Assembly: GCA_964567855.1 (NCBI GenBank)
Contig: CAZMOE010000006.1
Location: forward strand, 38,280 to 102,279
Direction: 5' to 3'
Source: Liminaster sp964567855
GTDB taxonomy: Bacteria; Bacteroidota; Bacteroidia; Bacteroidales; UBA3663
Length of the DNA stretch: 64,000 nucleotides
This document shows positions 54,448-62,463 of the stretch, piece by piece. The notes under the pieces were generated by a model. That model had not been told where the DNA came from and did not search any database. It saw nothing but the letters and a program-made list of their open reading frames with translations. Both the position numbers and the translations under genes were made by a program. Each line of letters starts with the position of its first letter. Within the stretch, counting starts at the first letter, position 1.

Positions 54448-57400
54448 AAGAGACGATGATGTTCCGACAGAAAAATAACAAGATAAAGAAAGGAAGTTGC
54501 CACGGCTTCTTCCTTTCTTTGCTTTGCATGGCATTATATGCGGCCCCGACAGAGGCGAGAACGGAGAAGAAGGATGCAGGGGCGGTTTCCGGACTGACAG
54601 CCGGCGAGTTCAATAAATACTGGACGGTGGAGAGCGAGGCAGCGGATTACCGGATCTCGTTCTCCGGCGATACCCTGGAAATCGTTTCTCCCAAGGGGCT
54701 GACGCTATGGCGCAACGAGAAGATGCGTGGCGATGTCACAATCGAATATGACGCTTGTCTGATGGACGAGGGCAGGGAGGAAGACCGGCTCAGCGACCTG
54801 AATTGTTTCTGGATGGCTTCCGATCCGCTGTATCCCGACAACATTTTCAAACGGAAGGGCTGGCGCAAGGGCATTTTTGTCAATTGCTATACATTGCAGT
54901 TGTATTATATGGGCTATGGCGGCAATTCCAATAAGACAACCCGTTTCCGGCGTTATGACGGCGACGAGCGCGGGGTGACCGATGCTGTCCGGCGCCCTGC
55001 TATCCTTACGGAATACACGGATTCCGCCCATTTGAATGTCGCCAACCGCTGGCGGCACATTCGTATTACTGCTGAGGGTAATCGGGTTTGTTATTATATC
55101 GACGGAGAGCGATTGGTTGACTTCCGCGACCCGGATCCGTTACGCGAAGGCTGGTTTGGCTTCCGTACCACTTGGTCACGGGCGCGGTTGACGAATTTCC
55201 GCTATAAGTGTGCGACTCATGACAACGAACCGGTCGTTTTGCGCTGGATTGAGACTCCGGAGCCGGGAGACCGGTCGGTGCCTGTGTCGTTCGGCGTTCC
55301 TTTCGCCCGTGGGACGGTCGCTGACGGTGACCGTTTCGGCATTACCCCGCTTGACGGAACCGGAGAAAACGCTGTCGGTGATGGGGGGGCTTTCAGGGAA
55401 GTGGATTTCCGACCGCTGGCCTATTGGCCGGACGGATCGGTGAAATGGGGCGGTTTCGCCGGAACGCTTCCTGGCGCCGAGGCCTATCATCTAAATAAGC
55501 TGGCCGGGAGACCGGGGCGCAAAAAAGATTCGGCCAGGATGCTGACTGAGACCTCCGGACAATATATCATCAATACCGGAGAGATGCAGGCCTATATCCC
55601 CAAACGTCCGGCAGCAGTCGTTATCGATAGTCTGCTGATCGGCGGCCGGCTTGTCGGTGGTTCCGCCGCTTTGGTGTGTGCCGTGAACGGAGAGGAGCGC
55701 TATGGCCGGCTGGATAGTGCCGTAGTGGAACGTCAGGGAATGCAAAGTGTGGTTTTGAAACTGTGCGGCCGGCATTGGGAAGGTGATCTGCCGTTTTTGC
55801 TGAGGCTTTATTTTTCTGCCGGTTCGCCTCAGATCCGTATGGTTCACACTTTCCTTTATGATAAGAAGGCGGAAACGGACTTTGTCACCGCTCTTGGAAT
55901 ACGGTTTGCCGTGCCGATGCGGGAAGAGCTTTATAACCGTCATGTGGCTTTCAGCGGTGCGGACGGTGGGGTGTGGAGCGAGCCGGTGCAGCCGTTGACG
56001 GGTCGCCGGGTCCTGTTCCTGAATGAAGAAGAGGCCGCGGAGCGTCGCTTGCCGCTGCTTTACGAGCGACAGATGGCCGGAGAACGAATCCCGGAGCCTG
56101 CCGCGTTCAGTCCGAAGTACCGGGCTTACCTCGATCAGTGGGCCTCGTGGGATGGGGTCCGCCTCTCACAGTTGAATGATATGGGATATTCATTGCGTAA
56201 ACGTGCCAAGAGCATACCGGCGACTCCCTGGGTCGGAACCTTTTCGGGAACACGTTCCTCGGGCTGCGTTTTCCTGGGCGATGTGAGCGGGGGCATGGCT
56301 GTGGGATTGCATGATTTCTGGCAGTCCTATCCGTCTACGCTGGAGGTGGCCGATGCTACGGTAAAACGGGGAGGCGAGGCTATGCTGACCGTATGGCTGT
56401 GGAGCCCGGAGGCTGAACCGATGGACTTGCGACATTATGATACCGAGGCACATGGATTGGATGCAGCCTATGAAGATGTGCAGGCGGGAATGAGCACGCC
56501 TTACGGCATCGGGCGCACGTCGACGCTGGTGGCCGAGCCATTCTCGGCTTGTCCGGGCAAGGCGGCGTTTGCGGTCGTGGCGCGGGATCTTGTTTCGGCT
56601 CCGCAGCTGACTTGTACGCCGGAGTATCTGCACCGGCAGCGTGCTTTCGGGATCTGGAGTTTGCCCGATAGAAGCGATAGTCTGCGGCAAGAGATAGAAG
56701 CGCTGTTGGATGAATATGTAGAATATTACCGCCGGGCAATCGACGATCATCATTGGTACGGATTCTGGAATTACGGGGATGTGATGCACACCTACGATCC
56801 TGTTCGCCATGAGTGGCTGTATGACGTGGGCGGTTTTGCTTGGGACAATACCGAATTGGCCTCCAATGCCTGGCTGTGGTATAGTTATTTGCGGACGGGA
56901 CGTGCCGATCTCTGGCGTATGGCGGTGGCCATGAGCCGGCATACGGGCGAAACGGATGTTTATCATTTCGGACCGTATGCCGGATTGGGAAGCCGCCACA
57001 ATGTTACTCACTGGGGGTGCGGGGCCAAGGAGGCTCGGATCAGTCAGGCAGCATGGAACCGCTTTTATTATTATCTGTCAGGAGGGGATGAACGTACGGG
57101 CGAGCTGATGACGGAGGTGCGTGATGTCGATACTTTGCTTTATCGGCTGGATCCGATGCGTCTGGCTCAGCCCCGCGAGTTGTATCCCTGCACGGCGCCT
57201 GCCCGCCTGCGTATCGGGCCGGACTGGCTGGCTTATGCCGGTAACTGGATGACCGAATGGGAACGCACCGGCGATCGCCGTTATCGGGATAAGATCGTGG
57301 CCGGCATGAAGAGTATTTCCGCTTTGCCCAATGGCATATTCACGGGCCCCAAGGCGTTGGGATATGATCCGGCGACGGGAGAGGTTTCCTATGAGGGCGA

Positions 57401-57803
57401 TCTGGCTATGCAGAATACGAATCATCTTCTGCCGATTATGGGTGGATTCGAGCTGATGAACGAGATGTTGGAGATGCTGCCGGAAGAAACCGATTGGCGG
57501 AAGACTTGGCTGGCTCTGTGTCGGGATTACCGTATAAAAGCAGATACGATCAGCCGCAATCATTTCCGGATTCCCCGCCTGGCGGCCTATGCCTATTATC
57601 TGACGCATGATAAAGCGCAATATCAGCAGGCGTGGAAGGAGCTGTTCGGTCATCCGAAAGATCTGGGAGCACCCCGGTGGCGGCCTATGGAGCTAAGCGC
57701 TCCGGAGGTGCCGGCTGGTCGGGTGGAAGAGCGGTCGGTATCGACCAATGGTGTGGCAACATGGAGTCTGGATGCCATTTATATGTTGGAGGTATGCCCA
57801 TGA
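54444..57803 (+). CDS. PL26-type exo-rhamnogalacturonan lyase with N-terminal DUF6250 domain
   Basis: 1119 residues. Signal region (GFFLSLLCMALYAAPTEA). A concanavalin-like DUF6250 domain covers about 50-250 (LEIVSPKGLTLWRNEKMRGD, GWFGFRTTWSRARLTNFRY). The three-domain PcRGLX/YetA architecture follows: the N-terminal beta domain shows the hallmark PLAYWPDGSVKWGGF (about 320-334), then beta and alpha/alpha-barrel parts (WYGFWNYGDVMHTYD, GGFAWDNTELASNAWLWY, HNVTHWGCGAKEARIS). The family founder is the Penicillium exo-rhamnogalacturonan lyase (PL26). It would release unsaturated disaccharides from rhamnogalacturonan I ends. Overlaps both GH2 and the HD gene by 4 bp. Confidence 0.85.
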   Translation: MKETMMFRQKNNKIKKGSCHGFFLSLLCMALYAAPTEARTEKKDAGAVSGLTAGEFNKYWTVESEAADYRISFSGDTLEIVSPKGLTLWRNEKMRGDVTIEYDACLMDEGREEDRLSDLNCFWMASDPLYPDNIFKRKGWRKGIFVNCYTLQLYYMGYGGNSNKTTRFRRYDGDERGVTDAVRRPAILTEYTDSAHLNVANRWRHIRITAEGNRVCYYIDGERLVDFRDPDPLREGWFGFRTTWSRARLTNFRYKCATHDNEPVVLRWIETPEPGDRSVPVSFGVPFARGTVADGDRFGITPLDGTGENAVGDGGAFREVDFRPLAYWPDGSVKWGGFAGTLPGAEAYHLNKLAGRPGRKKDSARMLTETSGQYIINTGEMQAYIPKRPAAVVIDSLLIGGRLVGGSAALVCAVNGEERYGRLDSAVVERQGMQSVVLKLCGRHWEGDLPFLLRLYFSAGSPQIRMVHTFLYDKKAETDFVTALGIRFAVPMREELYNRHVAFSGADGGVWSEPVQPLTGRRVLFLNEEEAAERRLPLLYERQMAGERIPEPAAFSPKYRAYLDQWASWDGVRLSQLNDMGYSLRKRAKSIPATPWVGTFSGTRSSGCVFLGDVSGGMAVGLHDFWQSYPSTLEVADATVKRGGEAMLTVWLWSPEAEPMDLRHYDTEAHGLDAAYEDVQAGMSTPYGIGRTSTLVAEPFSACPGKAAFAVVARDLVSAPQLTCTPEYLHRQRAFGIWSLPDRSDSLRQEIEALLDEYVEYYRRAIDDHHWYGFWNYGDVMHTYDPVRHEWLYDVGGFAWDNTELASNAWLWYSYLRTGRADLWRMAVAMSRHTGETDVYHFGPYAGLGSRHNVTHWGCGAKEARISQAAWNRFYYYLSGGDERTGELMTEVRDVDTLLYRLDPMRLAQPRELYPCTAPARLRIGPDWLAYAGNWMTEWERTGDRRYRDKIVAGMKSISALPNGIFTGPKALGYDPATGEVSYEGDLAMQNTNHLLPIMGGFELMNEMLEMLPEETDWRKTWLALCRDYRIKADTISRNHFRIPRLAAYAYYLTHDKAQYQQAWKELFGHPKDLGAPRWRPMELSAPEVPAGRVEERSVSTNGVATWSLDAIYMLEVCP

Positions 57804-58441
57804 ATGGTTGCGGAGTCGATGCCGGCGTGCGTCGGTATGTGGAACAGGAAATTATTCCGCGTTACAGGAATTTCGATGCCGCCCATCGGGAGGATCATGT
57901 CCGTATGGTGATAGAGCGGAGCGTGACATTGGCAGAAATGTATGGTGCTGACGTGACTTTGGCCTATGTTGTTGCTGCCTATCATGATACGGGGCTGGTC
58001 GAAGGACGAGAGATACATCATGTCGTGTCAGGCCGGATATTGTTGGAGGATGGGTTCTTGAAAGAATGTTTTTCTCCGGAACAGCGGCGTATGATGGCCG
58101 AAGCTGCAGAAGATCATCGGGCTTCGGCAGGGCATGAACCTCGGTCTATTTATGGGAAAATTGTGGCAGAGGCCGACCGGATGATCATTCCGGAGGTGAT
58201 TATCCGCCGCACCGTACAGTATGGATTGGCTCATTATCCGGATCTGGATAAAGAGGGGCATTATCGGCGGTTGTGTTCCCACATGCAGGAAAAATATGCC
58301 GAAGGAGGATATCTGAAATTATGGTTACCCGAATCGGAGAACGTGTCGCGACTGGAAGAGTTGCGGCGCTGGATCCGGGATGAAAGGAAATTAAGAGAGG
58401 AGTTTGAACGGGCGTGGACCGCCTGCCGGTGTTCAGAATAG
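57800..58441 (+). CDS. HD-domain phosphohydrolase-like protein
   Basis: 213-residue cytosolic protein. HD-superfamily metal ligands are visible: His in REDHVRMV (near residue 35), HD in AAYHDTGL (near 66-67), His in AEDHRAS and Asp in AEADRM (near 133). Such proteins cleave phosphomonoesters, often of nucleotides; the substrate cannot be stated. The start at 57800 makes an ATGA overlap with the PL26 stop and is preceded by GGAGGT. A farther upstream start would run long inside the PL26 gene. The 3' end overlaps corA (opposite strand) by 9 bp. A cytosolic enzyme translationally coupled to secreted lyases is unusual. Confidence 0.78.
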   Translation: MNGCGVDAGVRRYVEQEIIPRYRNFDAAHREDHVRMVIERSVTLAEMYGADVTLAYVVAAYHDTGLVEGREIHHVVSGRILLEDGFLKECFSPEQRRMMAEAAEDHRASAGHEPRSIYGKIVAEADRMIIPEVIIRRTVQYGLAHYPDLDKEGHYRRLCSHMQEKYAEGGYLKLWLPESENVSRLEELRRWIRDERKLREEFERAWTACRCSE

Positions 58442-59362
58442 TTTCTGTTTCCGGAAAATTACATATCCCGTTACTGCGGCAATCACAGAGATGATGACGG
58501 CAAGCGGAAAGCCCCAGAACCATGTTTCCATGCCGTTGAGAAGATTCATTCCAAAGAAACTGGAGATGCCGGTGGGGATCATCAGAAGAATGGTGATGGA
58601 GGTCAGTCTCTTCATGATGACGTTGAGGTTGTTGCTGATGATGGAGGCATAAGAGGAGCGTTCGCGCTCCAAAATGCTGCTGTAGATGTTGGCCGTGGCG
58701 TAGGCCTGCTGAAGTTCTACTTCGACATCATCCAGCAGATCCTCGTCGTAGGGAAGATGGCGTAGATGTTTTTTGAGACGGACAAGGACAACTTCGTTGC
58801 CGCGCATGGAGGTAATGAAATACACGAGGAATTTCTCTATTTTCATGATACGCAACAGTTCGTCGTTGTTCATCGACTCTTCGAGGGCCTCTTCCGCTTT
58901 CTTCATCTGCGTGTTCATCTGTTTCAGGTATTTCAGATACCAGACAGAACTTGACAGGAATAGGGAAAGGATGAGGTCGTAGCGCTGACGTTCCACCAGA
59001 TTCTTGCGGTTGGTCCATTTGATGAAATCGGCGATCATCTCGGTTGCGGAATAGCAGATAGTGATGAAAATGTCGTTGCGCACGATGATACCGAGCGGAA
59101 GGGTATTATAGGTGGGGTTGTGGTCTTCGTCGAGTTCTTTGTAGGGGATACGGATCATATTCATGAGCCATCCGCCTTCGTTTTCCGTACGCGGACGCTC
59201 TTCGGAGTCTTCGATATCCTGCATGAAATCCAGTGGGGCACCGAAACGCTCTTCGAGTTCAAGAAGTTCTTGAGTCGAGGGTTGTGTGACCTTGATCCAG
59301 CAATCTGCCACCCATTCATCTATTTGCTTGAAGCCATGTTCGCACTTCCAATATTGTATCAT
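58433..59362 (-). CDS. corA: CorA-family magnesium/metal transporter
   Basis: 309-residue inner-membrane channel for Mg2+ (or Co2+/Ni2+). A cytosolic alpha/beta domain and a long stalk helix (EVELQQAYATANIYSSILERERSSYASIISNNLNVIMK in outline) precede two C-terminal helices. The signature GMN occurs in FFGMNLLNGME between helix 1 (TILLMIPTGISSFFG) and helix 2 (WFWGFPLAVIISVIAAVTGYVIF). The C-terminus is basic (RKQKLF). It is convergent with the HD gene and overlaps it by 9 bp. Upstream, TATTTTCG (complement of 59402-59409) is a near-consensus -7. Confidence 0.93.
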   Translation of the reverse strand: MIQYWKCEHGFKQIDEWVADCWIKVTQPSTQELLELEERFGAPLDFMQDIEDSEERPRTENEGGWLMNMIRIPYKELDEDHNPTYNTLPLGIIVRNDIFITICYSATEMIADFIKWTNRKNLVERQRYDLILSLFLSSSVWYLKYLKQMNTQMKKAEEALEESMNNDELLRIMKIEKFLVYFITSMRGNEVVLVRLKKHLRHLPYDEDLLDDVEVELQQAYATANIYSSILERERSSYASIISNNLNVIMKRLTSITILLMIPTGISSFFGMNLLNGMETWFWGFPLAVIISVIAAVTGYVIFRKQKLF

Positions 59363-59463
59363 CAGCCTGCTGTTTTAGTTCCGGTTCCTTTTTTAGCGCT
59401 GCGAAAATAAGTTTTTTTTGCTTATTATAGTGCTTGTTATGCTGAAAATGTTTCAAAAATAGC

Positions 59464-59471
59464 TACTTTTG
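59464..59471 (+). promoter_or_regulatory. Candidate -7 element of the methyltransferase fusion gene
   Basis: TACTTTTG matches TAnnTTTG, 70 nt before ATG 59541; no well-spaced -33 element. Confidence 0.4.
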
Positions 59472-59540
59472 TCCGATTTTACTTCAAATCATGGGGCTGG
59501 GATGGAAAAAACTTGTCTCATGTTCTGAAACGGTATCAAT

Positions 59541-61625
59541 ATGGAGTGTATGCTTATGGATTGGACACCACGTCTGAGAGATTTTATTGCCGCTCATCTG
59601 GATGATGATCTGGACCGGCTGTTGTTTTCTGCCCGCAGGTATCCGGATATCGATATGCCGGCCGTAGCGGAGCAGATTGCCGCCCGCCGTCAGTTGCGTA
59701 ACAAGTTGCCGGAATGGTATGCGGAGCCGGATCTGATTATGGGCGGGAGGATCCCGGCCGAACAATGTTCTTCAGAATTGACTGCACGGTATAAACGGGA
59801 GCTGGTCGTCGGACGGACGCTGGCCGATCTGACAGGTGGTATGGGTGTCGATTTTTATTATATGTCGCGTGGTCTGGAGGCTGCTGTGTATGTGGAGCGA
59901 CAGGCTCATCTGTGTGTTGCGGCCCGGCATAATTTCCAGGTTCTGGGTGCCGGTAACGTGGAGGTGCTGGAGGGTGATGGAATGGAGTTGCTGCCGGAGG
60001 CGGATACGATTTATCTGGATCCTGCACGCCGGGCTACGGACGGTAGTCGGGTTTATGATCTGGCGGAGTGCGAACCCGATGTGGTGACTCACCGGCAGAA
60101 GTTGATGGAACGATGTCGCCGGTTGGTGATTAAAATTTCTCCGATGGCGGATCTGAACCGGGTATTACAGTTGATGCCCGGCATTTCGCAGATTCATGTG
60201 CTGGCTGTCCGCGGGGAATGTAAGGAGGTGTTGCTGGTGTTGGATCGGGAATGCGAAACGGTTGCGGTGCCGGTGTTTTGCGTCGATTTCAGGGCGAGCG
60301 GGAAAATAGAATTTCGGTTTACCTGGCAGGAGGAGAGTGAGGCACGCTCCGAATTTGCAGAGAGCTGCGGTCGCTATCTTTATGAGCCCGATGTTACGGT
60401 ATTGAAGGCCGGGGCGTTCAGATGTGTCGGGCAGCGCTATGGGGTCAGGAAATTGGAGGTTAACAGTCATCTTTATACATCGGAGGAACTGAGACCGGAG
60501 TTCCCGGGTCGTATTTTTGAGGTCGAGGAGGTGATTCCTTTTGCTTCGAAGACGGTGAAAAATCTCCGGCGGACGATTCCGCAGGCCAATATTACGGCTC
60601 GGAATTTTCCATTGACAGCCGATAAGTTGCGGGCACGCACCGGCATCCGCGACGGGGGAGAGGTGTACCTTTTTGCAACCCTTTTGAACAAGGTTGGGGC
60701 CTGCCTGCTACGATGCAGAAAGTGTCTGATGTTGATGCTTTTGCTGTTGAACGGATGGCTGGTCGCCGGAGTCCTGTGTGCCAGGGAACATTCTTCCGGA
60801 TCATTGGAGAATCTTTTGGAGGGGTTACGGGAAGAGCCGTTTACAGAGTGGTATTCCGGGAAGCCTTTTGTGCATCTGGATCGGGATGTGAATATTTTGC
60901 TGACTCCGGAAATTGCATCCGTGGGCGATACGGTCGATTATACGGGGACACTCTGGCGGTTTGATTCAATGATCGGAGAGGAGAACTGGATGGGACAGAA
61001 TACCTTGTTTCTTCGTTTCCTCTCTCCCGAAGGTCGCGCCTATCGGTTCGAGACCGCATATACGGAAATCGATCAGCTGGACTCTGCCTATTGTCCTGTC
61101 ATTGCCGGTCTTTACAGTTATGACCTTATTCGGTCCGTGGATTCGCTCTTGCGCGGGTGTACGTTGTATATCATGATTTATGATGAACGTATTCAGTGTG
61201 CGGATAGTGTTGCCGCGGAAATATTGTCGAAGAAATATGTACCGGTGGTGATCGATTCGATAGGCTATGGCACGGAATCGGCCCCGCTGAAGGTCTTTTA
61301 TTCCCGAAAAGGTGCCTCCGCATCGGTTTGTGCGGCGTTACCCGCTTCGAGGTTGGCGGCCTCCTCCACGCCTTTGCACAAATTGTTTTCCTTGACGGAT
61401 CCGCGTGTCGGGTATCCCGATATTACGGATGAATGCTGGACGAAGATTTGTGAAGGAAAACTTTTGCAGGGAATGACGGCAACGGAGATCCGTCTGTCGC
61501 TCGGCCGCCCGGAACGTTTCGAGCGTCACATGACTTATGGGGGCGTGCTGGAACGGTGGTTTTACCGCAACGGGCTGATTTTGGAATTGTGGGACGGACA
61601 TTTGCAGCGCTTCGGTATGCAATAG
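59541..61625 (+). CDS. PG_1098-like class I methyltransferase fused in frame to a signal-anchored SmpA-like domain
   Basis: 694 residues in one uninterrupted frame, but two unlike parts. Residues 1-392 form a THUMP-like/PG_1098-type SAM methyltransferase: motif I in LADLTGGMGVDF (about 92-103) and DPARR in IYLDPARRA (about 157). Its usual end lies near GGEVYLFATLLNKVGACLLRCRK. At residues 396-414 a hydrophobic segment (LMLMLLLLNGWLVAGVLCA) looks like a signal peptide. The remaining 280 residues are extracytoplasmic in character and end with an SmpA/OmlA-like motif (LLQGMTATEIRLSLGRPERF, ERWFYRNGLILELWDG). Homologous methyltransferases are normally about 390 residues, so this is either a true fusion, a lost stop codon or two genes, the second starting at ATG 60729. 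Confidence 0.75.
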   Translation: MECMLMDWTPRLRDFIAAHLDDDLDRLLFSARRYPDIDMPAVAEQIAARRQLRNKLPEWYAEPDLIMGGRIPAEQCSSELTARYKRELVVGRTLADLTGGMGVDFYYMSRGLEAAVYVERQAHLCVAARHNFQVLGAGNVEVLEGDGMELLPEADTIYLDPARRATDGSRVYDLAECEPDVVTHRQKLMERCRRLVIKISPMADLNRVLQLMPGISQIHVLAVRGECKEVLLVLDRECETVAVPVFCVDFRASGKIEFRFTWQEESEARSEFAESCGRYLYEPDVTVLKAGAFRCVGQRYGVRKLEVNSHLYTSEELRPEFPGRIFEVEEVIPFASKTVKNLRRTIPQANITARNFPLTADKLRARTGIRDGGEVYLFATLLNKVGACLLRCRKCLMLMLLLLNGWLVAGVLCAREHSSGSLENLLEGLREEPFTEWYSGKPFVHLDRDVNILLTPEIASVGDTVDYTGTLWRFDSMIGEENWMGQNTLFLRFLSPEGRAYRFETAYTEIDQLDSAYCPVIAGLYSYDLIRSVDSLLRGCTLYIMIYDERIQCADSVAAEILSKKYVPVVIDSIGYGTESAPLKVFYSRKGASASVCAALPASRLAASSTPLHKLFSLTDPRVGYPDITDECWTKICEGKLLQGMTATEIRLSLGRPERFERHMTYGGVLERWFYRNGLILELWDGHLQRFGMQ

Positions 61626-61708
61626 AACATATCGGATGCTCGCTTTTGCCGATGAGTGTCCTGTTTTTCTGATTTATTGGATTATAATTTCTACAAATAT
61701 TTTACATT

Positions 61709-62362
61709 ATGCTTAAAAAAGAACGATATGCCGGGGTAATAGCATGGTTTCAGGAGCATTGCCCCAATGCACAAACGGAATTGTCGTACAGGAATCCGTT
61801 TGAACTTCTGGTGGCTGTGATTCTTTCGGCCCAATGTACCGACAAGCGGGTCAATATGGTGACGCCAGATCTGCTGAGGGCTTTCCCGACGCCGCAGAAG
61901 ATGGCGGAAACGACAGAGGATGAGATTTATGAGTACATCAGCAGCGTTTCTTATCCGCGGAACAAGGCTCGCCATCTGCTGAAGATGTCGCAGATGCTTA
62001 TGGAGGAATTTCACGGGGAGGTGCCCGCCGCTTTTGACGATCTGTTGAGGCTGCCCGGGGTGGGTCGCAAGACTGCCAATGTGATTTCTTCCGTCATATT
62101 CGACCGGCCTTGCATGGCGGTCGACACGCATGTCTTCCGGGTGTCGAACCGTATCGGACTGACAACAAATTCCCGTACTCCGCTGGAAACGGAACGCGAA
62201 CTGGTGAAAAATATTCCGGAATCTTTACTCGGGGTAGCGCATCATTGGCTGATTTTACATGGCCGGTATGTCTGTACGGCCCGGTCGCCGCATTGCAATG
62301 AATGCGGTATCTCGGATTTTTGCAAGGAATATTCGGGCCGAAAGGAAAAGACACAGGTCTGA
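61709..62362 (+). CDS. nth: Endonuclease III
   Basis: 217-residue base-excision-repair DNA glycosylase/AP lyase that removes oxidised pyrimidines. The helix-hairpin-helix LPGVGRKTANV carries the catalytic Lys, and the catalytic Asp is in MAVDTHVFRVSNR. The C-terminal [4Fe-4S] cluster ligands are C-x6-C-x2-C-x5-C in CTARSPHCNECGISDFC. Length is standard. Independent of the pectin genes around it. Confidence 0.96.
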   Translation: MLKKERYAGVIAWFQEHCPNAQTELSYRNPFELLVAVILSAQCTDKRVNMVTPDLLRAFPTPQKMAETTEDEIYEYISSVSYPRNKARHLLKMSQMLMEEFHGEVPAAFDDLLRLPGVGRKTANVISSVIFDRPCMAVDTHVFRVSNRIGLTTNSRTPLETERELVKNIPESLLGVAHHWLILHGRYVCTARSPHCNECGISDFCKEYSGRKEKTQV

Positions 62363-62369
62363 CGGATAT

Positions 62370-62418
62370 AAGAGAAACGAAAGAGTGATTTTACGCTGGT
62401 ATTGTTTGTCTCTTTTTT
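62370..62418 (+). terminator. Possible terminator of nth
   Basis: AAGAGA-AAC (62370-62378) can pair with GTT-TG-TCTCTT (62404-62414), with a bulge and a 25-nt loop, followed by T4. Weak; it abuts the -33 element of the next gene. Confidence 0.35.
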
Positions 62419-62446
62419 GAGTTTTCAGGAAATGAACTTATTTTTG
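62416..62446 (+). promoter_or_regulatory. Full-consensus promoter of the PL10 gene
   Basis: TTTG (62416-62419), a 19-nt spacer and TATTTTTG (62439-62446) match the -33/-7 consensus. The ATG is 17 nt after the -7 element, giving a very short leader. Confidence 0.78.
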
Positions 62447-62463
62447 CGGAAAATATAAAAGTT

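Noticed and set aside
51925..54534. 869-codon open frame on the minus strand opposite the GH2 gene
   Set aside because: GH2 catalytic motifs lie on the plus strand; the antisense translation is Arg/His-rich with no known motif.
57632..57799. Upstream start for the HD protein
   Set aside because: It would overlap PL26 by more than 170 bp with low-complexity sequence; the ATGA overlap at 57800 fits the coupling seen at the GH2/PL26 junction.
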